A DNA stretch of 64,000 bases from Sphingomonas aurantiaca (GTDB lineage: Bacteria; Pseudomonadota; Alphaproteobacteria; Sphingomonadales; Sphingomonadaceae): NCBI RefSeq assembly GCF_003050705.1, contig NZ_QAOG01000007.1:69995-133994 (forward strand), in the 5' to 3' direction. The translations under genes were made by a program, and so were the position numbers. Below the pieces are notes generated by a model. The model was not told the DNA's origin, ran no database searches, and saw only the letters and a list, made by a program, of their open reading frames with translations. Shown here one piece after another: positions 15,523 to 23,485 of this stretch. Every line of letters begins with the position of its first letter. The first letter of the stretch is position 1.

Positions 15523-17772
15523 TCAAATCTTGAAGCCGGCGCGCACCAGAAACTGGCGTGGCGCACCAGGCTGGATCCACACCCGCGAGTAGCTGCTGGA
15601 CGAATAGTCCCGATCGAACAGATTGGTGACCTCACCCGAGATCCGGACAGTAGCGGTCACGTCTACGGCAGCGTGGAGCCTGATTGTCGTGTAGGCCGGC
15701 AGCTTGAAGAACGAACCGTCCGGAAAACGGTACCCGGTCTCGCCAAGCCGCTGACCCGCATAGTTGACGCCGCCACCGATCGTCAGCGTGCGATCACCCA
15801 AGGTAAAGTCCTTGAACAGCAGCGCGGAGCCGCTGGTTTCCGGGATGTTTATGAGCGGATCGCCAATACGCAGTTGGTAACCGAAATTGGGATCCGATGC
15901 CGCGGCTCTGACTTCCGCATCGAGATAGGCGAAGGTCACAGCTAGCCGCAGATCGGCAGGCAGCGACAGGTCCGCATCGAACTCGATACCCCGACTGCGC
16001 GCCTTGCCCAATGCGCGCGAAAATCCGGGATTGGTCGGATCGGCGGTCAGCACATTTTCCTTGTCGAGCTGGAACAGCGCAATCGTTCCAGTCAGCCGCT
16101 CCTCAAGGGCGGCGAACTTGGCGCCCACTTCATAGCTTTGCGTATATTCGGGCTGGAACAACGTGGCGGCGCCGCGCGTGTCAGGTGCGCCCGTGCCGGC
16201 ATTCGCCCGAAAGCCGCGGGCATAGCTGGCGTAAAGGGTCAACGGCACACCCACGACATAGGCGATACCGACCTGCGGGCTAAAACGCTGCTGCACCTGC
16301 CGTGCGGCGAGCGCTGGTACGCCGGCCCCGCTGCGGATGCGGAAATCGACTTGCTGTTCCAGATGATCGTAGCGACCGCCGAGGCGTACCTTCAGTGCGT
16401 CGGTGATATCGATCTGGTCCTGGAGATACAGTCCCCAACTCCACTGCCGCTCGCGTTGATCGGTGAACGGCACGAGTGAGGGCAAATTGCCATAAACGGG
16501 TGCAAAGACGTTGATCGCGTTCGCACCGGCAAGCTGGGCAGGCGTCGCCGACGCACTCAGCGCGTTCGCACCGGTGCCGGGACGGAACCGGTCCTGACGG
16601 GTGGCCAGGTCAAACTCGTCGTAATCAGCACCGAACAGCAGGTGATGTCGGATGCTACCGGTGTCGAGGTGCCCGCTCAGTTCAGCGCGGAACACCAGAT
16701 TCCTGGTGTCATAGTTTCGGAACCGCCGCTGGCGCGACAGGATCGGCGTCGTCGCAACGGCAGCGTTGCTGAAATAGGGCTGACGCCCGTCGACATTCTC
16801 GGGATCGCTGGAGAAACCCTCAAGGCTGGTGTTGCGATAGGAGCCACCGAGCAGCAGCGACCAGCGCGTGCTAAAGTCATGCTGGAGCTGCACCTGATGG
16901 CCCAATGCATCGACGACGATGTCGCCGTCGCCTGGCTCCCCAAGAAAGAGCCCGCGTGGCAAGCCCTGCGGATCGCCGTCAACGGCCGCGATGCCGCGAT
17001 CGAACGGCGCTTCCTGGCGCACATATTCCAGTTCGTAGGACAGCCGAGTGTCGCGATCGAGCGCGGCCAGGACGGACGGCGTCACCGTATATTTCTTGAA
17101 ATGCACAAAATCGCGGAAGCTGTCGCCCTCATCATAGGCGCCGGTCACACGCAGCGCGACACTGCCGGCGATCGGCGCGTTGATATCCGCCTCGCCCCGG
17201 AACCGATCGAAGGTCCCATAGGCCGCGGTCACGCCCGCCGCGAAGCGATCGAACTGCGGCTTCTTGGTAACGATGTTGATCGCGCCGCCCGGTTCGCCGC
17301 GGCCGAATAGCGCCGAAGACGGGCCTTTCAGTATCTCGATCCGCTCGACATTCGATGTGTCGCGGATGCCGCCATAGCCGCGCGAGGCGGGAAAGCCGTT
17401 GAGCAGGTAACTGCTCGCGGTATTGTCGTCGCCCGCGAAGCCGCGAATAGAGAAACTGTCGAAGAACCCGCCGAAATTGTTCTGGCGCGAAACACCGCTG
17501 GCGAAATCGAGCGCGTCATCGAGCCGGACGATCCCGGCATCGGCGAGCTTCTCGGCGGACAGAACCTGCACGCTCTGGGGCAGTTCGCGCAAGGGCACGT
17601 CGCCGCGATACTGCTGGCGCAGGCCAGTCACGGTGATGTCGGCATTGCCGTCGGCCGTTTCGGTCGCCCCGGCCTGATCGTCGGGGATCGCCTTCGCGGC
17701 TTGTGCTGCCGCGCGATCTGCCGTCAGCAGCGCCGCCCCTGTCAGTAGCATCATCTTCCATTGCGTCGCCAC
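15523..17772 (-). CDS. TonB-dependent siderophore receptor
   Basis: 749 residues with a signal (MATQWKMMLLTGAALLTADRAAAQA). The plug has the siderophore-receptor hallmarks: RELPQSVQVLSAEKLADAGIVRLDDALDFASGV at about 60-90, FSIRGFAGDDN, and RIEILKGPSSALFGRGEPGGAINIVTKKP at about 145-175. The barrel ends FLVRAGFKI, and LFDRDYSSSSYSRVWIQPGAPR precedes it as in FpvA/FhuE-like receptors. It imports ferric siderophores. The start lies 69 bp from the divergent carboxypeptidase gene, so the two probably share a control region. No Fur-like box is obvious by eye. Confidence 0.9.
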   Translation of the reverse strand: MATQWKMMLLTGAALLTADRAAAQAAKAIPDDQAGATETADGNADITVTGLRQQYRGDVPLRELPQSVQVLSAEKLADAGIVRLDDALDFASGVSRQNNFGGFFDSFSIRGFAGDDNTASSYLLNGFPASRGYGGIRDTSNVERIEILKGPSSALFGRGEPGGAINIVTKKPQFDRFAAGVTAAYGTFDRFRGEADINAPIAGSVALRVTGAYDEGDSFRDFVHFKKYTVTPSVLAALDRDTRLSYELEYVRQEAPFDRGIAAVDGDPQGLPRGLFLGEPGDGDIVVDALGHQVQLQHDFSTRWSLLLGGSYRNTSLEGFSSDPENVDGRQPYFSNAAVATTPILSRQRRFRNYDTRNLVFRAELSGHLDTGSIRHHLLFGADYDEFDLATRQDRFRPGTGANALSASATPAQLAGANAINVFAPVYGNLPSLVPFTDQRERQWSWGLYLQDQIDITDALKVRLGGRYDHLEQQVDFRIRSGAGVPALAARQVQQRFSPQVGIAYVVGVPLTLYASYARGFRANAGTGAPDTRGAATLFQPEYTQSYEVGAKFAALEERLTGTIALFQLDKENVLTADPTNPGFSRALGKARSRGIEFDADLSLPADLRLAVTFAYLDAEVRAAASDPNFGYQLRIGDPLINIPETSGSALLFKDFTLGDRTLTIGGGVNYAGQRLGETGYRFPDGSFFKLPAYTTIRLHAAVDVTATVRISGEVTNLFDRDYSSSSYSRVWIQPGAPRQFLVRAGFKI

Positions 17773-17841
17773 GTTATCCCCCTTCGTGGAACTAATCGGC
17801 AGCTCTTGCTGCTGCGCAGCAAATCATGCAAGAGGAAAGAT

Positions 17842-19659
17842 ATGTTATCTCATCGTGTCCTCTTCGGATCCTCGCGTGGAACTTGCCGCTTCGCCCTCCT
17901 GCTCTCCACAGTGTTGCTGCCGCTCTCGTCGCCTGCGCACGCGCAAGCAGTTGATGTTCAAAGCGTTCTGCCCCCTGTGTTGCCTTGGTCGGGAGCGAGC
18001 GAGCGACTGATCGTGGGCGCGGACGACCCCTGGATCACGCCGGCCGAACGTGCCGGTTTCCAAACCACTCCCACCTATGCCGAGACACGAGCCTGGCTGA
18101 AAAGGCTCGTCAAAGCATCGCCGCTTTTGAAAATGGAGACGTTTGGTAGAAGCGGGGAAGGACGTGATCTCCTGATGGTCCGAGCGCACAAGGGTGCCGC
18201 GCGCAAGCCGGTCGTGCTTGTCCAAGGGGGCATTCATTCCGGCGAGATCGACGGCAAGGACGCCGGACTGATGTTGCTGCGGGACATAGCATTGCGCGGC
18301 AAGGACGGCCTCCTTGATCGCGTCGATCTGGTGTTCGTGCCGATCTACAACGTCGATGGGCACGAGCAGCGCAGCGCGTACAATTTCGTGCATGTGCGCG
18401 GGCCGGCGCAAAAGGGTACCGATGCCAACGCACGCAGCATCGATCTGAACCGCGACTATGCCAAGGCGGACGCGCCCGAAACGCGCGCGATGATCGGGCT
18501 GATCCGCTCGCTTGACCCGATCCTCTACATTGACTGCCATGTCAGCGAAGGCTTCGACATGCAGTATGACGTGACCTACACCTATGCGGGGTGGGGGACG
18601 TATGCGCGCCATCGCGCGACCGCCGACTGGCTTCAGACGCGGTTCGGCCCGGCGGTGTCCAGCGCGCTGACCGCGTCCGGCCACACGCCGATCATATACC
18701 CCAGCCCGATTGATACGCGGAATCCGACCCGCGGAATCCGCTACAGCCCCGAAGGGCCGCGCTATTCCACCGGTTATGGCGATTTCATCGGCATGCCGAC
18801 GGTGCTGGTCGAGAACCACATGCTCAAGCCCTATCGGCAGCGCGTGCTCGGCACCTATGTGCTCCTGGAAGAGGCGTTAAGGGTCGCGGCACGCGACGCG
18901 AAGCAAATCGCGGCTGCCAAGGCTGCGGACCGGGCAAGCCGCCCGGCGACACTGATGACGAAGTGGAAACCGCGAGAAACGCCGATCGGGTGGGTCGAGA
19001 ATTTCAAGGGAGTTGCGTTCGAATGGTATCGATCGCCCGCGACCGGGCGGCTGGAACAGCGCTGGCTGGGTCGGCCCGTTACCTGGCGCATGCCGATCAT
19101 CGGGCAGGAGCCGACTGAAACGGTGCGGCTACCCACCGCCTGGTGGGTGCCGCCTGCACAGACGGAGGTGATCGACCGGCTGCGACTGCACGGTATCGGC
19201 TTCGAGGTGCTTCCCGCGCCGCGGGCGATGACGCTTGATCGCACCACTTTGCTCGACCCGAAGTTGAAAGCGCCGAGTGAAGGCCGCGTGCCGGTAGAAA
19301 CGCGGCTTGTTCACGCTTCCGTCCGCGAGACAATGCCAGCCGGCAGCCTGCGCGTGCCAGCCGACCAGCCGCTGGGGCTGCTTGCCGCGTCGCTGCTGGA
19401 GCCGGAAAGCCAGGACTCGTTCCTTGCCTGGGGCTTCTTTCCCGAGGTAGTGGCAGGGGCGCAAGTGGCGGAAGCGTTCGTGTCGGCGCCGCTGGCCGAA
19501 GCGATGCTCGCGGCCGACACAACGCTGCGTACGGCATTCGAAGCGAAGCTCGCTGCCAAGCCGGAATTTGCCGCCGATCCGCAAGCGCGGCTGACCTGGT
19601 TCGCGGAGCGGCTACCGAACAGTCAGGTGCGCGTCTATCCCGTCCGCCGTGAGGAGTGA
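17842..19659 (+). CDS. M14-family zinc carboxypeptidase, exported
   Basis: 605 residues from the ATG at 17842, chosen because AGAGGAAAGAT precedes it and a clean signal peptide follows (..CRFALLLSTVLLPLSSPAHAQ). Upstream in-frame ATGs (17761) lack this. Zinc site: HSGE at about residues 131-134 and the third ligand His in YIDCHVSEG near 233; substrate-binding DLNRDY lies between. The catalytic core fills residues 60-330; the C-terminal 270 residues (..WYRSPATGRLEQRWLGRPV..) are an unassigned extension typical of this long periplasmic subgroup. It probably trims peptides taken up by a neighbouring TonB receptor or exported by the ABC system downstream. Confidence 0.85.
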   Translation: MLSHRVLFGSSRGTCRFALLLSTVLLPLSSPAHAQAVDVQSVLPPVLPWSGASERLIVGADDPWITPAERAGFQTTPTYAETRAWLKRLVKASPLLKMETFGRSGEGRDLLMVRAHKGAARKPVVLVQGGIHSGEIDGKDAGLMLLRDIALRGKDGLLDRVDLVFVPIYNVDGHEQRSAYNFVHVRGPAQKGTDANARSIDLNRDYAKADAPETRAMIGLIRSLDPILYIDCHVSEGFDMQYDVTYTYAGWGTYARHRATADWLQTRFGPAVSSALTASGHTPIIYPSPIDTRNPTRGIRYSPEGPRYSTGYGDFIGMPTVLVENHMLKPYRQRVLGTYVLLEEALRVAARDAKQIAAAKAADRASRPATLMTKWKPRETPIGWVENFKGVAFEWYRSPATGRLEQRWLGRPVTWRMPIIGQEPTETVRLPTAWWVPPAQTEVIDRLRLHGIGFEVLPAPRAMTLDRTTLLDPKLKAPSEGRVPVETRLVHASVRETMPAGSLRVPADQPLGLLAASLLEPESQDSFLAWGFFPEVVAGAQVAEAFVSAPLAEAMLAADTTLRTAFEAKLAAKPEFAADPQARLTWFAERLPNSQVRVYPVRREE

Positions 19660-19899
19660 CCGCGGTATCGCTTCCCAAAGGTGCGGAAGTCGCTTGCTGG
19701 CTTGCCAGGGCCACAACCACTGGTTCTGGCACCAGAGCGATGAAGAACCTGTCGAACGAATAGTTCAAAAAGGGATAGTCGTCAGAAGCGCCGACCCGCG
19801 TGTCGCGCGCTCCCAGCCCCCTTTCTCACCATGCGATGTTGCAACGCAGTAACAACGCCGTATGATACGCTATATCATGTCGCTTGCAGATTGAGGCCT

Positions 19900-20640
19900 A
19901 TGCCCGATAACAACGGTAACCCTATCGCCATTCACGAACTGGCACTTGCCTACGGCAACCATCGCGTTCTCGACGGTCTTTCGCTTACCGTTCCCGCCAG
20001 CAGCATCACGGCGTTGCTGGGCGGCAACGGAGCCGGCAAGTCCACCACCTTGTCCGCTCTCCTTGGCTTTGTGCGCGCCGATGCGGGACAGATCGCAGTC
20101 TGCGGCATCGATCCAGGGACTGACGCTGACGCGGCACGCCGACGCATTGCCTATCTCCCCGAGAACGTCGCGCTGTACGAGCATCTGAGCGCGGTCGAAA
20201 ATGCCGATTACCTGTTGGCACTCGCCGATCAACGTCAGGACCGAGGAACGATCACCGCTGCGCTGGCTGCTGCCGGATTGCAGAACCGGGCGTGGGACCA
20301 GCGGCTGGGCGGCTTCTCCAAGGGGATGCGGCAGAAGGTTGCGATTGCGGTGGCGCTGCTGCGCGAAGTCCCGGTGCTGCTGCTCGACGAGCCGACCTCT
20401 GGTCTCGACCCGCGCGCAACCGCCGACTTCAACGCGCTGCTGCTGAAAGTGCGCGACCGTGGCACCGCGGTGCTGATGGTAACGCACGACCTCTTATCTG
20501 CCGCCGATGTCGCCGACCGGATCGCCTTCCTTGAACAGGGCCGGATCGTCGAGGATGTCACGGCCACCGGGTCCGAAAGATTCGACATTCGCGCCCTGCA
20601 CGCGCGATTCCAGGTCGGCGTAGGGACCCGTGCGGCGTGA
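19900..20640 (+). CDS. ABC transporter ATP-binding protein
   Basis: 246 residues from the ATG at 19900. Walker A GGNGAGKST at about 40, Q-loop/linker YLPENVALYEHLSAVENADYL, signature FSKGMRQKVAIAVALLREV, Walker B VLLLDEPTSGLDP, and H-loop MVTHDLLSAADVADRI. It belongs to the CcmA/NosF-like exporters. Its stop overlaps the next gene (GTGA), so ATPase and permeases are translationally coupled and form one ABC-2 type exporter with the two DUF3526 proteins. Confidence 0.92.
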   Translation: MPDNNGNPIAIHELALAYGNHRVLDGLSLTVPASSITALLGGNGAGKSTTLSALLGFVRADAGQIAVCGIDPGTDADAARRRIAYLPENVALYEHLSAVENADYLLALADQRQDRGTITAALAAAGLQNRAWDQRLGGFSKGMRQKVAIAVALLREVPVLLLDEPTSGLDPRATADFNALLLKVRDRGTAVLMVTHDLLSAADVADRIAFLEQGRIVEDVTATGSERFDIRALHARFQVGVGTRAA

Positions 20641-22076
20641 GTGCGACCCACCTGATCGCGCGTGACGAACTTCGGTTGATGGCACGCAACCGCGTGGCGG
20701 TGATCGCGCTTGTTCTGCTCGTCCTGCTGACCCTGGCGGCTGTACTCAGTTCATGGTCGCACCAACGCGGCATCGCCGAGCTGCGCATGCGGCATCAGCA
20801 GGTGGCTGCTGCGGCGTTCAAGGCTCAACCTGATCGCCACCCGCACCGCATGGTCCACTACGGCACCTTCATCTATCGTCCGCTGGGAGCGTTGGCCGCG
20901 TTCGATCCCGGTGTCGACGCCTTCACGGGCAACAGCATGTTCCTCGAAGGCCACCGCCAGAACAGCGCCAATTTCGGCGACGTCCGGCAAAGCTCCTTGC
21001 TGGTCCGTTTTGGGCAACTCACCCCCGCCTTCGTCCTTCAGGTAGTCGCCCCATTGCTGCTGATCTTCCTGGGCTTCGGCGTGCTGGCGGGCGAGACCGA
21101 ACGAGGAACACTGCGATTACTGATGCTGCAGGGTGTCTCGCGCGGACAGCTCGTGCGTGGCAAGCTTGCCGCGCTCGGGATCGTGGCATTGATCGTCGGA
21201 TTGCCGGCGATGGTCGGTTTTGTCGCAGTCGTCGCGCAACCCGGTACGCTGGCGTTACCAATGGCAGCCATCGGGCTAGGCTATGCGCTGTATCTTGCAT
21301 TGTGGGTCGTCCTGATTTTGCTCGCGTCGGGCTTTGCCCGGCGCGGGCGCGATGCCCTCCTTGCACTGCTGGCAATATGGACGGTCGCGGTCGTGCTGGT
21401 GCCGCGCATCGCCCCCGACATTGCGGGGGCCGCGGTGCCGCTCCAGAACCGTCTTCAGACCGATGTCGCCATCGCGCGCGACCTGCGCCAGCTGGGCGAC
21501 AGTCACAATCCCGACGATCCGCATCTGGCGGCCTTCAAGCAGTCGGTTCTGCAACGCTATGGCGTAACCCGGGTCGAGGATCTGCCGGTGAATTACAAAG
21601 GACTGTTGGCAATGGAGGGGGAGCGGCTGACGTCCGGCTTGTTCGATCGCTATGCAGGTGCCAGCTTCGCGGCGCAGACCGCTCAGAACCGGTTGGTCGA
21701 TGCGATCGGTGTCCTGAGCCCAACGATCGCGATCCGCGCGCTGTCGATGGCTGCGGCGGACACCGACTTTGCCGGACATCGTCGCTTCCTCGAACAGGCA
21801 GAGACGTATCGCTACGCCCTTGTGCAGCGTCTTAATCGGATGGAGGCGAAGAATGTCAGCTACGCCGACGATATCGCCGAGGATGCGGGTGCCGATCGCC
21901 GCAAGCGAATTGCAGCGGACAATTGGCAGCATATGCCCGATTTCGCCTTCATTGCGCCAAGTGCCTCGGCGCTTGCGGCCGCGGCGCTGCCCGGGATCAG
22001 TATTCTGGGACTGTGGTTGGCAGTCGCCACCCTGCTGCTCACGCGGGTGACTCGCCTTCTGGGAGCCCGTCAATGA
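20637..22076 (+). CDS. ABC-2 permease, DUF3526 family (first)
   Basis: 479 residues, GTG start overlapping the ATPase stop. One N-terminal helix (NRVAVIALVLLVLLTLAAVLSS), a periplasmic loop of about 100 residues, then a cluster of five helices (..FVLQVVAPLLLIFLGFGVLAGETERGTLRLLMLQGVSRGQLVRGK..; LGIVALIVGLPAMVGFVAVV; LGYALYLALWVVLILLAS; ALLALLAIWTVAVVLVPRI), a second large loop and a final helix. ETERGTLRLLMLQ is the cytoplasmic coupling segment of ABC-2 permeases. Overlaps the next permease by ATGA. Confidence 0.85.
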   Translation: MSATHLIARDELRLMARNRVAVIALVLLVLLTLAAVLSSWSHQRGIAELRMRHQQVAAAAFKAQPDRHPHRMVHYGTFIYRPLGALAAFDPGVDAFTGNSMFLEGHRQNSANFGDVRQSSLLVRFGQLTPAFVLQVVAPLLLIFLGFGVLAGETERGTLRLLMLQGVSRGQLVRGKLAALGIVALIVGLPAMVGFVAVVAQPGTLALPMAAIGLGYALYLALWVVLILLASGFARRGRDALLALLAIWTVAVVLVPRIAPDIAGAAVPLQNRLQTDVAIARDLRQLGDSHNPDDPHLAAFKQSVLQRYGVTRVEDLPVNYKGLLAMEGERLTSGLFDRYAGASFAAQTAQNRLVDAIGVLSPTIAIRALSMAAADTDFAGHRRFLEQAETYRYALVQRLNRMEAKNVSYADDIAEDAGADRRKRIAADNWQHMPDFAFIAPSASALAAAALPGISILGLWLAVATLLLTRVTRLLGARQ

Positions 22077-23368
22077 CCCTGTGGATGCATGAACTGCGCC
22101 TGCTGCTCCGTGCGCGGTTAAGCGTCGTGGCACTGATCCTGATGGCCATACTCACCGCTGCTGCGGTCACTGCAGGCATGGTGGAAATTTCCCGGCAGCG
22201 TACCGCGATCGCCGCAATCCCGGCCGCGCAATCCGAAGATATCGCGGCCGTTGCCGACTATGTCGACCGGACCAAGGACGCGGGCAGTGCGGGCTATTAC
22301 AGCTTCCACCCAACCTGGGACGCACCGTCCCCCCTAGCCTTCGCCGCACTCGGGATGCGCGACGTCTCGCCCTACATCCTGCGAGTCCGGGCGTTGGGGC
22401 TGGAAGCGCAGATCTATGACGGCGACATCTTCAATCCTGAACTCGCTTTGCCAGGCCGGTTCGATTTTGCGTTCGTCCTCGTCTTCCTCGCGCCGTTATT
22501 TGTGGTCGCGTTGTTCCATGATCTGACGTCCGGAGAACGCGAGGCTGGGCGGCTGCGGATGCTGGATGCTCTACCACGGGGTGGCGCAAAGCTGCTGCGT
22601 CGACGTATGCTGCTGCGTATCGCGCTGTTATGGGCGGCGCTTGCCGTGCCCTTCCTCGTTGCCGCGGTAGCGTCCGGTGTCGGGGGCGCAGCGATCTTTG
22701 CGGTTCTCGCCGTAATCCTCGCTTACCTCCTGTTTTGGACAGCGCTCGCCGCATTGGTCGCGAGACTCCGCTGGAGCTCGGTTGCAAACGCTGCAACGCT
22801 CGCAGCGTGCTGGCTTGTGCTGGTGCTCGTCCTGCCGACACTGGCGCACGTCGCAATCAACCGCGCCGTGCCGATCGGTCAGGGCGCAGAGATCGCGCTT
22901 GCCCAGCGCGAGATGGTCAACCGCGCCTGGGACATTCCTCGCGAAACGACGATGCGCCGCTTCTATGCCGGTCATCCCGAATGGGCGGACTCTGCCCCGC
23001 TCGGGTCGGCCTTCCATTACAAATGGTATTTCGCCTTCCATCAGCTTGGTGACGAAAGCGTCGCGACCAAGGTCCGCGCCTATCGAAGCGGGTTGGAACG
23101 CCGCGATGCCGCTGCGCGCATGCTTGGGTGGGTGCTGCCTTCGGTGGGAGTACAGGCTTTGCTGACCCGGCTGGCCGATACCGACGTGCGCGCACAGCTG
23201 GCATATCAGGACCGAGTGCGTGCCTTCCACGCCAGGCTGCGCAATTTCTACTACGGGTATCTGTTTCGCGACCGGCCGTTTGGCAGGGTCGACTTCGGTC
23301 GGGCACCGATCTTTGCCGCTCGCATGAATACAGCGGGTGGATCAAACGAGGCCGCTGACCGGCCCTGA
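22073..23368 (+). CDS. ABC-2 permease, DUF3526 family (second)
   Basis: 431 residues from the ATG at 22073, which overlaps the previous stop; a longer ORF from 21923 would overlap by 150 bp and is rejected. Topology mirrors its neighbour: N-terminal helix, periplasmic loop, GEREAGRLRMLDALPRGGAKLLRRRML coupling segment, four helices, a second loop and a tail. Heterodimer with the first permease is likely. In many proteobacteria and Bacteroidetes such paired DUF3526 permeases lie beside TonB receptors; the cargo is unknown. Confidence 0.85.
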   Translation: MTLWMHELRLLLRARLSVVALILMAILTAAAVTAGMVEISRQRTAIAAIPAAQSEDIAAVADYVDRTKDAGSAGYYSFHPTWDAPSPLAFAALGMRDVSPYILRVRALGLEAQIYDGDIFNPELALPGRFDFAFVLVFLAPLFVVALFHDLTSGEREAGRLRMLDALPRGGAKLLRRRMLLRIALLWAALAVPFLVAAVASGVGGAAIFAVLAVILAYLLFWTALAALVARLRWSSVANAATLAACWLVLVLVLPTLAHVAINRAVPIGQGAEIALAQREMVNRAWDIPRETTMRRFYAGHPEWADSAPLGSAFHYKWYFAFHQLGDESVATKVRAYRSGLERRDAAARMLGWVLPSVGVQALLTRLADTDVRAQLAYQDRVRAFHARLRNFYYGYLFRDRPFGRVDFGRAPIFAARMNTAGGSNEAADRP

Positions 23369-23485
23369 AACCACCCTTTACGGCGGTGAACGGCTCACCC
23401 GGAGCTATCAGGCTGTTCGCTGATCAAAACACGGCCATCGGCAGCCTGAGCAACATAATAGAATAACATCACTTAAGGGGTCTAC